A stretch of 64,000 nucleotides of DNA from Actibacterium atlanticum (GTDB taxonomy: Bacteria; Pseudomonadota; Alphaproteobacteria; Rhodobacterales; Rhodobacteraceae): contig NZ_AQQY01000002.1 in the NCBI RefSeq assembly GCF_000671395.1, forward strand, positions 124,001-188,000, given 5' to 3'. The translations under genes and the position numbers were made by a program. The notes beneath the pieces were generated by a model. It saw only the letters and a list, made by a program, of their open reading frames with translations, was not told the DNA's origin and ran no database searches. Shown here in pieces: positions 1 to 7,009 of the stretch (positions are counted from its first letter, which is position 1; each line of letters begins with the position of its first letter).

Positions 1-1
1 C

Positions 2-412
2 GAGGGCATTTACAACATGCCCCATGATGCGCAGGTAATCGAAAACCTGCGCGGGCTGTGCGTGAATGTGCTGAACCCGGCGATTGATCACTTTGATCTG
101 CCGCTGTTCATCACCAGCGGTTATCGCTGCCCAGAGCTAAACGCGCTGGTGGGCGGCATTCCAGAGTCGCAGCATCAAATAGGGCAGGCGGCAGACATCA
201 TGATGGGCGGCATCCGCAACGATCAGCTGGCCCGCTGGATCATGGAAAACACCCCGTTTGATGAGCTGATCTTAGAAAAGTTCGACCCAAGCTGCGGCGA
301 ATACGGCTGGGTGCATGTGTCATACGTGGCCGAGGGTGCGCGCGGTAAGGTTTCCACGTTTGATGGCGAAATCTACCATGATGGCTTTCACCTGTTGGAT
401 CTATCGCGGTAG
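2..412 (+). CDS. M15A-type (D-Ala-D-Ala carboxypeptidase-like) peptidase, 5' end outside the window
   Basis: Peptidase of the M15 family, which cleaves peptidoglycan cross-links or D-Ala-containing peptides. The frame is open to the left edge; five codons precede the first ATG at 17 and read EGIYN, so the gene almost certainly begins upstream. Visible family marks are SGYRCPELNALVGG and the metal-binding SQHQIGQAAD (SxHxxGxAxD, supplying a His and an Asp ligand). A further His in GWVHVSYV would be the third zinc ligand. The visible part is 136 residues, close to the usual size of phage or cell-wall M15A domains. The 3' end overlaps the convergent ATP-grasp gene by 12 bases. It could be a stand-alone cell-wall enzyme or a phage remnant; no other phage gene is visible. 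Confidence 0.8.
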   Translation, partial: EGIYNMPHDAQVIENLRGLCVNVLNPAIDHFDLPLFITSGYRCPELNALVGGIPESQHQIGQAADIMMGGIRNDQLARWIMENTPFDELILEKFDPSCGEYGWVHVSYVAEGARGKVSTFDGEIYHDGFHLLDLSR

Positions 413-1579
413 CAGATGTGCCCCTTCGGGCACCGGGTCTTCGAACGATTTTAGCGTGTCGCCGATGGCCTCAGCGACCAGATGATTGATCAACTCGCTG
501 AACAACAGCGGTGGATGGGCGGCCTCCCACAGGAAAAACCCATAGGATCCGGGTATCGGGTTGATTTCGTTGAAATAAAGCGCATCCGTATCCGGGTTGT
601 GCATGAAGTCAATCCGCGCGGCGCCCCGCATGCCCAATACGGAAAACGCCTTACGGGCGAAATCGTGAATGCGTGCTTTTAACGCGTCCGGGATGTCGGG
701 GTTGATGTCGCGGGTCAGCGACAGCATCCCTTGTGACAGCGCGGGTGCATCGCCCAGTTTGCCGCCCGAGCCTTTGGCGGGCGGGCCTCCATCGGACGAA
801 GCCATGTATTTCTCTTTGAAATCCAGCAGATCGGCATCAGTTTTGGGGCGTTCAATGGCGGAAAGACGGGTTTCACCGCCTTCATTGATCATGGCGATGT
901 TATATTCGACCAGCGGGTCAACCTTGGGCTCGATCAGCGCGTAACTATCTTGGCGCAGCACCGCCTGCACCAATGCGATCAGGGTCTCGGCGTCTTTGGC
1001 GATGCCCACCCCGATGCTTGATCCCAGATTGGCGGGTTTCACGATCGCGGGATAGCCGACCTCGGCATCGACCCGCGCGCGCAGGGCTTCGGCATCGCGC
1101 AAGGTGGCCTTGTTGGCAATCACGTGGTTCAGCACGTTCACACCAGCAGTGGCAACGATGGCCTTGGTGGCGTCTTTACGCATCGCAAGGGCCGAGTTGG
1201 TCGCCGAAAACCCGGTGCAGGGGATGCCGATTATTTCCAGCATCCCTTGAATGCGGCCGTCCTCGCCGGTTGGTCCGTGGAACACCGGCAGGGCGCAGTC
1301 GATCCCTTGGCGCCACTTGCCATCGGTGGATTTCAGGCAAGGCCCCATATCATCCCAGCCAAAGGTGACCTCGCGCAAGCCCCCCGGACGGGGCCGGAAC
1401 GCCGCCACATCGCGCAGTTTCGCACCGTGCATGAACCGTGCCTCGAAATCCATGTAAACCGGCACCACGTTGATGCGCCGCACATCGGCCGCATCCATCA
1501 ACTGCTGGGCGCTGACGACGCTGACGTCATGCTCTTGCGAGGGGCCACCAAAGATCACGGCGACATTTAGCTTCTTCAC
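401..1579 (-). CDS. D-alanine--D-alanine ligase-like ATP-grasp enzyme
   Basis: ATP-dependent carboxylate-amine ligase of the Ddl/VanA family. N-terminal GGPSQEHDVSVVSA, central GEDGRIQGMLEIIG and KPANLGSSIGVG, and C-terminal YFNEINPIPGS are the Ddl signatures (substrate loop, ATP-grasp and Mg-binding regions). At 392 residues it is longer than a typical Ddl of about 310; the extra length lies partly in a Gly/Pro-rich insert after FKEKYMAS, around residues 260-300. The start is GTG at 1579, with an AGGA-type site a few bases upstream. It is divergent from a hydrolase/Mur-ligase pair, and not in a division-cell-wall cluster. Known Ddl enzymes make D-Ala-D-Ala; the context suggests a specialised dipeptide ligase, but the substrate is unknown. 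Confidence 0.85.
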   Translation of the reverse strand: MKKLNVAVIFGGPSQEHDVSVVSAQQLMDAADVRRINVVPVYMDFEARFMHGAKLRDVAAFRPRPGGLREVTFGWDDMGPCLKSTDGKWRQGIDCALPVFHGPTGEDGRIQGMLEIIGIPCTGFSATNSALAMRKDATKAIVATAGVNVLNHVIANKATLRDAEALRARVDAEVGYPAIVKPANLGSSIGVGIAKDAETLIALVQAVLRQDSYALIEPKVDPLVEYNIAMINEGGETRLSAIERPKTDADLLDFKEKYMASSDGGPPAKGSGGKLGDAPALSQGMLSLTRDINPDIPDALKARIHDFARKAFSVLGMRGAARIDFMHNPDTDALYFNEINPIPGSYGFFLWEAAHPPLLFSELINHLVAEAIGDTLKSFEDPVPEGAHLLPR

Positions 1580-1596
1580 GGGGGCTGCGTCCTAGA

Positions 1597-1608
1597 ATGT
1601 TGCAACAT
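1597..1608. promoter_or_regulatory. 12-bp perfect palindrome between divergent genes
   Basis: ATGTTGCAACAT is a perfect palindrome in the 100-bp gap between the ATP-grasp gene (start 1579) and the hydrolase (start 1680). It is followed by the short inverted repeat GTAGTTCTAC (1616-1625). A symmetric element placed here could be a shared operator. No promoter elements were assigned. Confidence 0.35.
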
Positions 1609-1679
1609 GTGGTGGTAGTTCTACTGCGACAGACAACAGAACGCCACATCAAGCTGGCGACAGGGCAAGGTTCGAGGGA

Positions 1680-2435
1680 ATGGTCGAAATCGCAAGCACC
1701 GAATTGGGCCGCAAGGATGCGCCTTGCGTGGTATTCGCCCACGGTTGGGCGCGCAGCCACGCTGATTTCATTGCCATCGCGGAACTGATCGCGCCGCATG
1801 CGCGGTGCGTCTTGCTGGATCTGCCGGGGTTCGGGGACAGCCCGCGCCCTGATGGCACCTGGGGAACGCAGGAATACGCCGATTGCCTGCGCGCGCATCT
1901 GAACGGCATGAGGGTCAGCGATTACATCTGGGTCGGTCACAGCTTTGGCGCACGGGTTGGGCTGCGGTTGGCGGCGATGCCGGACAGCCCGATAAAGGCC
2001 TTGGTTCTGGCGGGTGCGGCTGGCGTCAAGCGCCCCGTGCCCAAGTGGAAACAGATCAAAGGCAGCTGGCGCAGCCGCGAATTCAAGCGCAAGAAGGCGC
2101 AAGCCGTGGATGAGGCCGCGTTGATTGCTCTGGAACGCGAATACGGCAGCCCCGATTACGTGCAAAGCCGCGACTTGGGGCTGCGCGATATTTTCGTGAA
2201 AACGGTGCAAGAGGATCAATCCGATGCGGTCGGCGCCATTACGTGCCCCACCACCCTGATCTATGGCGGTAAAGATACCGAAACCCCGCCCGAGGTCGGA
2301 AAAATCTTGCACCGGCTGATCTCGAATTCGGCCTATATCGAATGCCCCGAGTTTGATCACCTGTCGATCCTGACGCGCGGAAGGCATCAAATCGCGATGG
2401 TGCTGAAAGAACAGCTAGTCGGAGGTCACGCATGA
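1680..2435 (+). CDS. alpha/beta hydrolase
   Basis: 251-residue single-domain alpha/beta hydrolase. The oxyanion region is FAHGWARS, the nucleophile elbow is GHSFG (Ser about 88), an acid is expected in YGGKDTE (about 199) and the catalytic His in EFDHLSI (about 228), so the triad looks complete. There is no signal peptide, so it should be cytoplasmic. The stop overlaps the start of the Mur-ligase gene by four bases (ATGA), which indicates translational coupling and a shared pathway. It could be an esterase, an amidase or a thioesterase releasing or trimming a product of the two ligases; the substrate cannot be read from the sequence. Confidence 0.85.
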   Translation: MVEIASTELGRKDAPCVVFAHGWARSHADFIAIAELIAPHARCVLLDLPGFGDSPRPDGTWGTQEYADCLRAHLNGMRVSDYIWVGHSFGARVGLRLAAMPDSPIKALVLAGAAGVKRPVPKWKQIKGSWRSREFKRKKAQAVDEAALIALEREYGSPDYVQSRDLGLRDIFVKTVQEDQSDAVGAITCPTTLIYGGKDTETPPEVGKILHRLISNSAYIECPEFDHLSILTRGRHQIAMVLKEQLVGGHA

Positions 2436-4006
2436 TTTTTCTGGCCAAAGCCCTGTTCGCCGCCGCGTTTGCCTATTTCCTGAAACATCGCATGCACACG
2501 CTGCTGACATATTTCCAGCAAGAGGAATATAACGGTGTGCGCTACCTGACAGCGCTGCGCGAAGTGCGGCTGTTTGATGTGCGCGCCTCTGTCGTGATCG
2601 TGGCGGGCATTATCGCCATGCTGCTGGGTCTTGCGCCCACCCTGGGCTTTCTGATTGTCGCCGCCGCGCTGGGCTATATCGGTTGGGACGAAAGCCGCTA
2701 CAAGTACAAGAAACCCTTGGTTTTGACGGAACGGGTACGCCGTATTCGCGCGCTTGCCGCGGCTCTTTTGGTGGTGCCCTTCGTTCTGTCGGTGTGCTGG
2801 CTGTGGCTTGCGGTGATCGCGGTGCAGATCGTGCCACTAACCCAGATTCTGGCCAATCGCATCCTGACCCCGTTCCAGACCCGCATCAATGACGGGTACG
2901 TCACCCAAGCGCGCGAAAAACTTGCGCGGATGGAGCCGATGACGATTGGCATCACGGGCTCTTTCGGCAAAACCACGGTAAAGCACATTCTGGCAGAATT
3001 GTTGGAGGCGTCGGGCCCGGTGTTTTATTCGAAAGGGTCGATCAACACGGTGCTGGGCCTGACCCGGCACATCCGCCAGCGTCTGCAATGGGGACATAAG
3101 TATTTCATTGCCGAGATGGGCGCTTATGGCATCGGCTCGATCAAACGGCTGTGTGATTTTGCCCAGCCCTCTATCGGGATCGTTACCGCAGTGGGCGATG
3201 CGCATACCGAACGCTTCGGCAGCGTCGAGGCCATCGCCGTTGCCAAGTCCGAGCTTGTCGAAGAGGTCACCAAACGCGGCGGAACCTCTGTCATCAACGC
3301 CGATGTTCTGCGCTATGCGCCGTTCCAGAAACTGAAGGCCGCGACCCCTGATCAGGTGATCTCGGTCGGGTTCAAAGACGCTGATGTGATTGTGACGGCC
3401 GAGGCTGGAAAAGGTGGGGTTTGGACCATTTCGCTGGCCGGGGATGCGATCCCCGACATAACCTATACTCTGCCGCTGCTTGGGGATCACAACGTGCTGA
3501 ACTCGGCCCTTGCGGTTGTGATGGTTCTGATCGTCGACCCGAAGGTGGTGGCGGACCTGCCGCATTTCACCGCCACCGTGGCGCAGATCAAGCACCGCTT
3601 GCAAAGGGTCGAAAGCCCCGGTCAGGCGCTGGTTCTGGATGACGCCTATAACGCCAACGAGAACGGCTTTAAGGCCGCCGTTTCTGTGATGCACGACCTG
3701 GCACGCGAACGCGGGGGGCGCGCGATTTTGGTCACCCCCGGCATCGCCGAGTTGGGGCCGGAGCATGACGCCGTCCACACCCGTTTGGGGGAGCACTGCA
3801 ACGGGCTTGTCGATGTGGTTTATGCGGTAAACCCAGCGCGGATCGAAAGCTTCACGGGGGCATTGGATGCCGGTCAGATGGCTGTGCATCCAGTCGCATC
3901 GTTCAATCAGGCCAAGGCGCTTTTTGCACAAGATATGCGGCCCGAGGATGTGATCCTGTATGAAAACGATTTGCCCGACGTGTTGGAAGAAACCCGTTTT
4001 CTTTGA
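2432..4006 (+). CDS. membrane-anchored Mur ligase family protein (MurF-like)
   Basis: 524 residues. Residues 1-145 are strongly hydrophobic, with probable membrane segments near 52-70, 72-88, 106-122 and 124-142. A Mur-ligase central domain follows, with P-loop GITGSFGKTT at about 173-182 and a MurF-like C-terminal region containing LDDAYNANENGFKAAV and a GIAELG segment that resembles the end of MurF. Mur ligases form amide bonds through an acyl-phosphate made with ATP. Standard MurC-F are soluble, so the multi-span N-terminus is unusual. PgsB/CapB (poly-gamma-glutamate synthesis) is a membrane-associated relative, and cyanophycin synthetase joins an ATP-grasp to a Mur-ligase domain. Coupled by a 4-base overlap to the upstream hydrolase. 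Product unknown. Confidence 0.85.
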   Translation: MIFLAKALFAAAFAYFLKHRMHTLLTYFQQEEYNGVRYLTALREVRLFDVRASVVIVAGIIAMLLGLAPTLGFLIVAAALGYIGWDESRYKYKKPLVLTERVRRIRALAAALLVVPFVLSVCWLWLAVIAVQIVPLTQILANRILTPFQTRINDGYVTQAREKLARMEPMTIGITGSFGKTTVKHILAELLEASGPVFYSKGSINTVLGLTRHIRQRLQWGHKYFIAEMGAYGIGSIKRLCDFAQPSIGIVTAVGDAHTERFGSVEAIAVAKSELVEEVTKRGGTSVINADVLRYAPFQKLKAATPDQVISVGFKDADVIVTAEAGKGGVWTISLAGDAIPDITYTLPLLGDHNVLNSALAVVMVLIVDPKVVADLPHFTATVAQIKHRLQRVESPGQALVLDDAYNANENGFKAAVSVMHDLARERGGRAILVTPGIAELGPEHDAVHTRLGEHCNGLVDVVYAVNPARIESFTGALDAGQMAVHPVASFNQAKALFAQDMRPEDVILYENDLPDVLEETRFL

Positions 4007-4041
4007 TCCCTCGCTCAGACAATTTTAAGCCCCTGCGCTTA

Positions 4042-4059
4042 GGCACAATGATATGTGCC
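4042..4059. repeat. inverted repeat over the start codon of the outer-membrane protein gene
   Basis: GGCACA-ATGATA-TGTGCC is a perfect 6-bp inverted repeat with a 6-bp spacer. It includes the ATG at 4053. The 13-mer ATGATATGTGCCA within it recurs at about 4946-4958 upstream of nasT. This could be an operator or an RNA hairpin masking the start codon. Confidence 0.4.
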
Positions 4060-4844
4060 ATCTTGTTAGACTCGTCCTGTTTTTTCTGTGCCTATGCGCC
4101 GCGCCTGCCTTGGCCAGCGATCGGCTGACTTTTTCCACCGGAGGAATCGCACGGTTTCCGAACAGTCAGCAAGATGATGACACTGGCAACGCGATGATAG
4201 AGGCTTGGGCGAAGGCCAATTACGCCTTTGGGCCACAGGGGCTATCGTTTTTTCTGCGCGGTAAGTTCATCAGCGACAGTGTTCAATATGATTACAACAA
4301 CGCCCAGACGCTGGGGGTTGGGTTGGCTTACAAGTTGAAGATGGGCAAGGACAGCAGTCTGACCTTCACACTGCGCCATGACTGGTATGAACGGTATCAC
4401 AGCGGATCGCATGAAAAGGGTTGGCGGTTTCTGATCGACTATTTCTATATCGACTTTCAAAAGGTCGATGCCGGGGCGCGTATGTGGGGGCTGCCCCATG
4501 ATGCGACCCTGTTCAAAATCTGGGCCAACCTGACCTATCCCGATACGCTGTCAGATGGTGACCACAACATCGTGGTGACTTCGGGTGCTGAATACGCGGC
4601 GCGGCTGGATTTGCCCGGCAACAAATGGCAGCTGTCGCCGTTTGTTGCGTTGAACCTGTCATGGGACAAAGATGACAACAGCTATAACAACAAGCTGCAA
4701 CCCGGGCTTGGGGTGAAGTTGCGCTGGCCGTTGCCGGGCGGCGATATTCATGCAGGGGTTCGGTATCGCGGTGACTATCGCTGGGGGTCAGGCAGTTTCG
4801 AACATGGTCCGGGCCTTTTTGTGGGGTGGTACAGCTCTTTTTAG
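4053..4844 (+). CDS. predicted outer-membrane beta-barrel protein, function unknown
   Basis: 263 residues with a clear signal peptide (about 1-22, ending APALAS). The rest has many short alternating aromatic/polar stretches such as LGVGLAYKL, FTLRHDWYERY and GVKLRWPL, and ends in WYSSF; a terminal Phe is typical of proteins inserted by the BAM complex. The texture loosely resembles the C-terminal domain of the phage N4 adsorption protein NfrA, but that is a weak impression. No catalytic motif is visible. It stands alone between the Mur-ligase gene and nasT, with its start codon inside a palindrome. Alternative: a periplasmic beta-rich protein. Confidence 0.7.
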   Translation: MCHLVRLVLFFLCLCAAPALASDRLTFSTGGIARFPNSQQDDDTGNAMIEAWAKANYAFGPQGLSFFLRGKFISDSVQYDYNNAQTLGVGLAYKLKMGKDSSLTFTLRHDWYERYHSGSHEKGWRFLIDYFYIDFQKVDAGARMWGLPHDATLFKIWANLTYPDTLSDGDHNIVVTSGAEYAARLDLPGNKWQLSPFVALNLSWDKDDNSYNNKLQPGLGVKLRWPLPGGDIHAGVRYRGDYRWGSGSFEHGPGLFVGWYSSF

Positions 4845-4993
4845 GCATCGCGAGACATGAGTTGCCTATTTGATGTGCGCGTCCTGTTTGGGGTGGCGCA
4901 ATATTGGGCGATGGGGGTGCTTCTGCCAAAAAAAGCGCCGCTGCGATGATATGTGCCAATAACAATCCGGATCAGCGCTGATAACCGGGGCGC

Positions 4994-5578
4994 ATGCCAG
5001 CACCATTGAAAATTGTTGTCGTAGAGCCAGATCAGGCCCGCGCACAGGTGATCACCGAAGCCCTGCATGAAAGCGGGTGGGCGGATGTCACTGTGATCGC
5101 GGATGATAGCTCTTTGACCCGCACCTTGGATGATATCGATCCTGATGTCGTTCTGATCGACCTTCGCAATCCACGCCGCGACAGCCTTGAAGCGCTGAGC
5201 GAAACCTCAGGCGCGCGTCAGCGCCCGGTGGCCATGTTCGTAGATCAAAGCGACCCCGAGCTTTCCTCGGCCGCGGTACAGGCGGGCGTGAGCGCCTATG
5301 TCGTCGGTGGGCTGTCAGGCGAACGCATTCGCCCGATCCTTGAAACCGCCATCGCACGGTTTGGCATCATGAGTCAGATGCAGTCTGAACTGGATGCCGC
5401 AAAGCAGGCACTGGCCGAACGTAAAACCATCGACCGGGCCAAGGGGCTGCTGATCCACGCCAAAGGCCTGACCGAAGAAGAGGCCTATCAACTGCTGCGC
5501 AAAACCGCGATGGATCAGGGCAAGCGTATGATCGACGTCGCGCAGGCGCTGGTCACAGCCTCGGAGTTGTTGCGATGA
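4994..5578 (+). CDS. nasT: NasT, ANTAR-domain antitermination regulator of nitrate assimilation
   Basis: 194-residue response-regulator-like protein. Residues 1-125 form a receiver-like domain (IVVVEPDQA at the start, VVLIDLRNP with the usual Asp). Residues about 130-190 are an ANTAR RNA-binding domain (KTIDRAKGLLIHAKGLTEEE, then AYQLLRKTAMDQGKRM). NasT binds a two-hairpin RNA in the leader of its target operon and prevents termination; NasS holds it inactive when nitrate is absent. Its stop overlaps nasS by four bases. The matching RNA target is present downstream at 6844-6960, which supports the call strongly. Confidence 0.95.
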   Translation: MPAPLKIVVVEPDQARAQVITEALHESGWADVTVIADDSSLTRTLDDIDPDVVLIDLRNPRRDSLEALSETSGARQRPVAMFVDQSDPELSSAAVQAGVSAYVVGGLSGERIRPILETAIARFGIMSQMQSELDAAKQALAERKTIDRAKGLLIHAKGLTEEEAYQLLRKTAMDQGKRMIDVAQALVTASELLR

Positions 5579-6738
5579 GCGGGCGCCGGTTGCATTGCGG
5601 TTTCGTTCCGCTGGTTGATAGTGCGCCACTTGTCATCGCGCACGAATTGGGTTTTGCCGCCAAAGAGGGGCTGGAGCTGGAGCTGCTCAAACAGCCTTCA
5701 TGGTCAGCGCTGCGGGATTTGCTGGTGCTGGGGCACTTGCAGGCGGCCCATATGCTGTCGCCGATGCCCATCGCGATGACGCTGGGGCTTGGCGGGGTCC
5801 GTGCACAGGTTGATGCGCTTATGGTGTTGTCGGTGAATGGCAATGTGATTGCGGCCAGCAATGATATTGTCGGACGCATGCGGGCACGGGGCTGGACCCC
5901 GGACCTGACGGATGCCCAGAGCGCCGCCGATGCGTTTGAGGCCGCCGCCGATGGTCCGATCAGATTTGGCGTACCCTTCCCGTTCTCTATGCACCGCGAG
6001 CTTGTGGAATACTGGCTCAAGGATCGCGACATTCCCTACGAGATCAGCTCGGTTCCGCCACCGATGATGTCCGAAGCGCTGAGTACCGGCGAGGTCGATG
6101 CATTCTGCGTGGGCGAGCCTTGGGGGTCGCGTGCCGTGGACGCCGAAGCCGGCGAACTGATTCTGACGGGCCGCTCGATCTGGGCCTTTAGCCCGGAGAA
6201 AGTGCTTGCCGCGCGCCGCGACTGGATTTCCGAAAACACCGATCAGGCTGGCGCCTTGATGCGCGCGGTCTATGCCGCTGGTCGCTGGTTGAGCGACCCC
6301 AGCAACCGCGAAATCGCGACCGATATTCTGGCGCGGCGGGAATATCTGGCGATGCCTGCCGATGTTGTGGATCGTGCCATGAAGGGGCATCTTCTGGCGC
6401 AGGCGCGCTCGCTTGGGATCGAGGTTCCGGGGTTTGTACATTTCCATGCAGGGGCTGCCAACTTCCCGTGGCGCTCGCAGGCGCAATGGATCGGCGCAAG
6501 CTTGGCCCGCAGGCACGGTCTTGCCCATGACAGCGTGATGGAGACCGCCCGCGATGTGTTCCGCAGTGATCTCTACCGTGAGGTCATGGGGGATGCCGGG
6601 ATTGATCTGCCCGGAGCGTCCGAAAAGCAGGAAGGCGCGCTGGCGCATCCGACGGCTGTGGCATCTACGCGTGGTGGGCTGATTCTCCAACCGGACCGTT
6701 TTTTCGATGCTGCCGTTTTCGACCTGAGCCTTTCCTGA
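5575..6738 (+). CDS. nasS: NasS, cytoplasmic nitrate sensor
   Basis: 387-residue member of the NrtA/CmpA solute-binding family that lacks a signal peptide (starts MSGRRLHCGFVPLVDSAPL), as expected for the cytoplasmic NasS sensor and not a transporter protein. Family landmarks include AAHMLSPMPIAMTLG and VDAFCVGEPWGSRAV, which align with the corresponding stretches of NrtA encoded next door. In characterised systems NasS sequesters NasT and releases it when nitrate binds. Translationally coupled to nasT (ATGA overlap). A direct role in transport is unlikely because it would not be exported. Confidence 0.93.
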   Translation: MSGRRLHCGFVPLVDSAPLVIAHELGFAAKEGLELELLKQPSWSALRDLLVLGHLQAAHMLSPMPIAMTLGLGGVRAQVDALMVLSVNGNVIAASNDIVGRMRARGWTPDLTDAQSAADAFEAAADGPIRFGVPFPFSMHRELVEYWLKDRDIPYEISSVPPPMMSEALSTGEVDAFCVGEPWGSRAVDAEAGELILTGRSIWAFSPEKVLAARRDWISENTDQAGALMRAVYAAGRWLSDPSNREIATDILARREYLAMPADVVDRAMKGHLLAQARSLGIEVPGFVHFHAGAANFPWRSQAQWIGASLARRHGLAHDSVMETARDVFRSDLYREVMGDAGIDLPGASEKQEGALAHPTAVASTRGGLILQPDRFFDAAVFDLSLS

Positions 6739-6745
6739 CGCTCAT

Positions 6746-6765
6746 TTTTTGTGCAGACGCAAAAA
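6746..6765. repeat. A/T-rich hairpin just after nasS
   Basis: TTTTTGTG-CAGA-CGCAAAAA forms an 8-bp stem with one G-U pair, beginning eight bases after the nasS stop. Position and form fit a weak terminator or a transcript-end stabiliser. Confidence 0.35.
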
Positions 6766-6771
6766 CCGAGG

Positions 6772-6802
6772 TTGGAAAGCCTTAAGAAATAGGACTTTCC
6801 AA
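6772..6802. promoter_or_regulatory. 8-bp inverted repeat upstream of the nrtA leader
   Basis: TTGGAAAG and CTTTCCAA (6772-6779 and 6795-6802) are perfect inverted copies 15 bases apart, about 40 bases upstream of the ANTAR hairpins. This is where the nrtA promoter should lie, so the repeat may be a regulator binding site. Confidence 0.35.
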
Positions 6803-6843
6803 TCGCCGCGTCGCAGCAACATCCGTTAAAGATATGTCAACGC

Positions 6844-6960
6844 GAAGGCGAGGATGCCTTCCATTCTTTCCCCACAGACGGGGAATACAAAGAGCGACGC
6901 CGCTCAGACCCTTGGTGCCTCCCTCCCTTTGGCGCCTGCTGGTCTGGGCGGTTTTTTTTT
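6844..6960 (+). promoter_or_regulatory. NasT-responsive (ANTAR) two-hairpin leader with intrinsic attenuator
   Basis: Hairpin P1 (6844-6861) is GAAGGC / GCCTTC with hexaloop GAGGAT. Hairpin P2 (6868-6885) is TTCCCC / GGGGAA with hexaloop ACAGAC. Known ANTAR targets are two adjacent hairpins with six-base loops carrying A at position 1 and G at position 4; P2 fits fully and P1 keeps the G4. They are followed by a strong terminator: CCGCTCAGACC (6900-6910) pairs with GGTCTGGGCGG (6941-6951), then nine T residues. The element lies 50 bases before nrtA, so nitrate-released NasT should allow read-through into the nrt-nir-nas operon. Confidence 0.85.
6900..6960 (+). terminator. attenuator terminator of the nrtA leader
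   Basis: Eleven-bp stem with one G-U pair (6900-6910 with 6941-6951), an inner GGTGCC/GGCGCC pairing, and a run of nine T (6952-6960). It would end transcription ahead of nrtA unless antiterminated. Confidence 0.85.
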
Positions 6961-7009
6961 AGCCAATGGGCCGTGCGCCCCTGACGACCTGTAACGAAGG
7001 AAACGCAAT

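Noticed and set aside
1527-2390. 287-codon open frame on the minus strand across the hydrolase gene
   Set aside because: Antisense to a clear alpha/beta hydrolase with intact motifs; its translation has no recognisable features and is Arg/Gln-rich, as expected for a shadow frame in G+C-rich DNA.
4880-4930. Sigma-54 promoter upstream of nasT
   Set aside because: TGGCGC-N5-TGGGC near 4900 has GG and GC at about the right spacing but departs from the consensus at several conserved positions.
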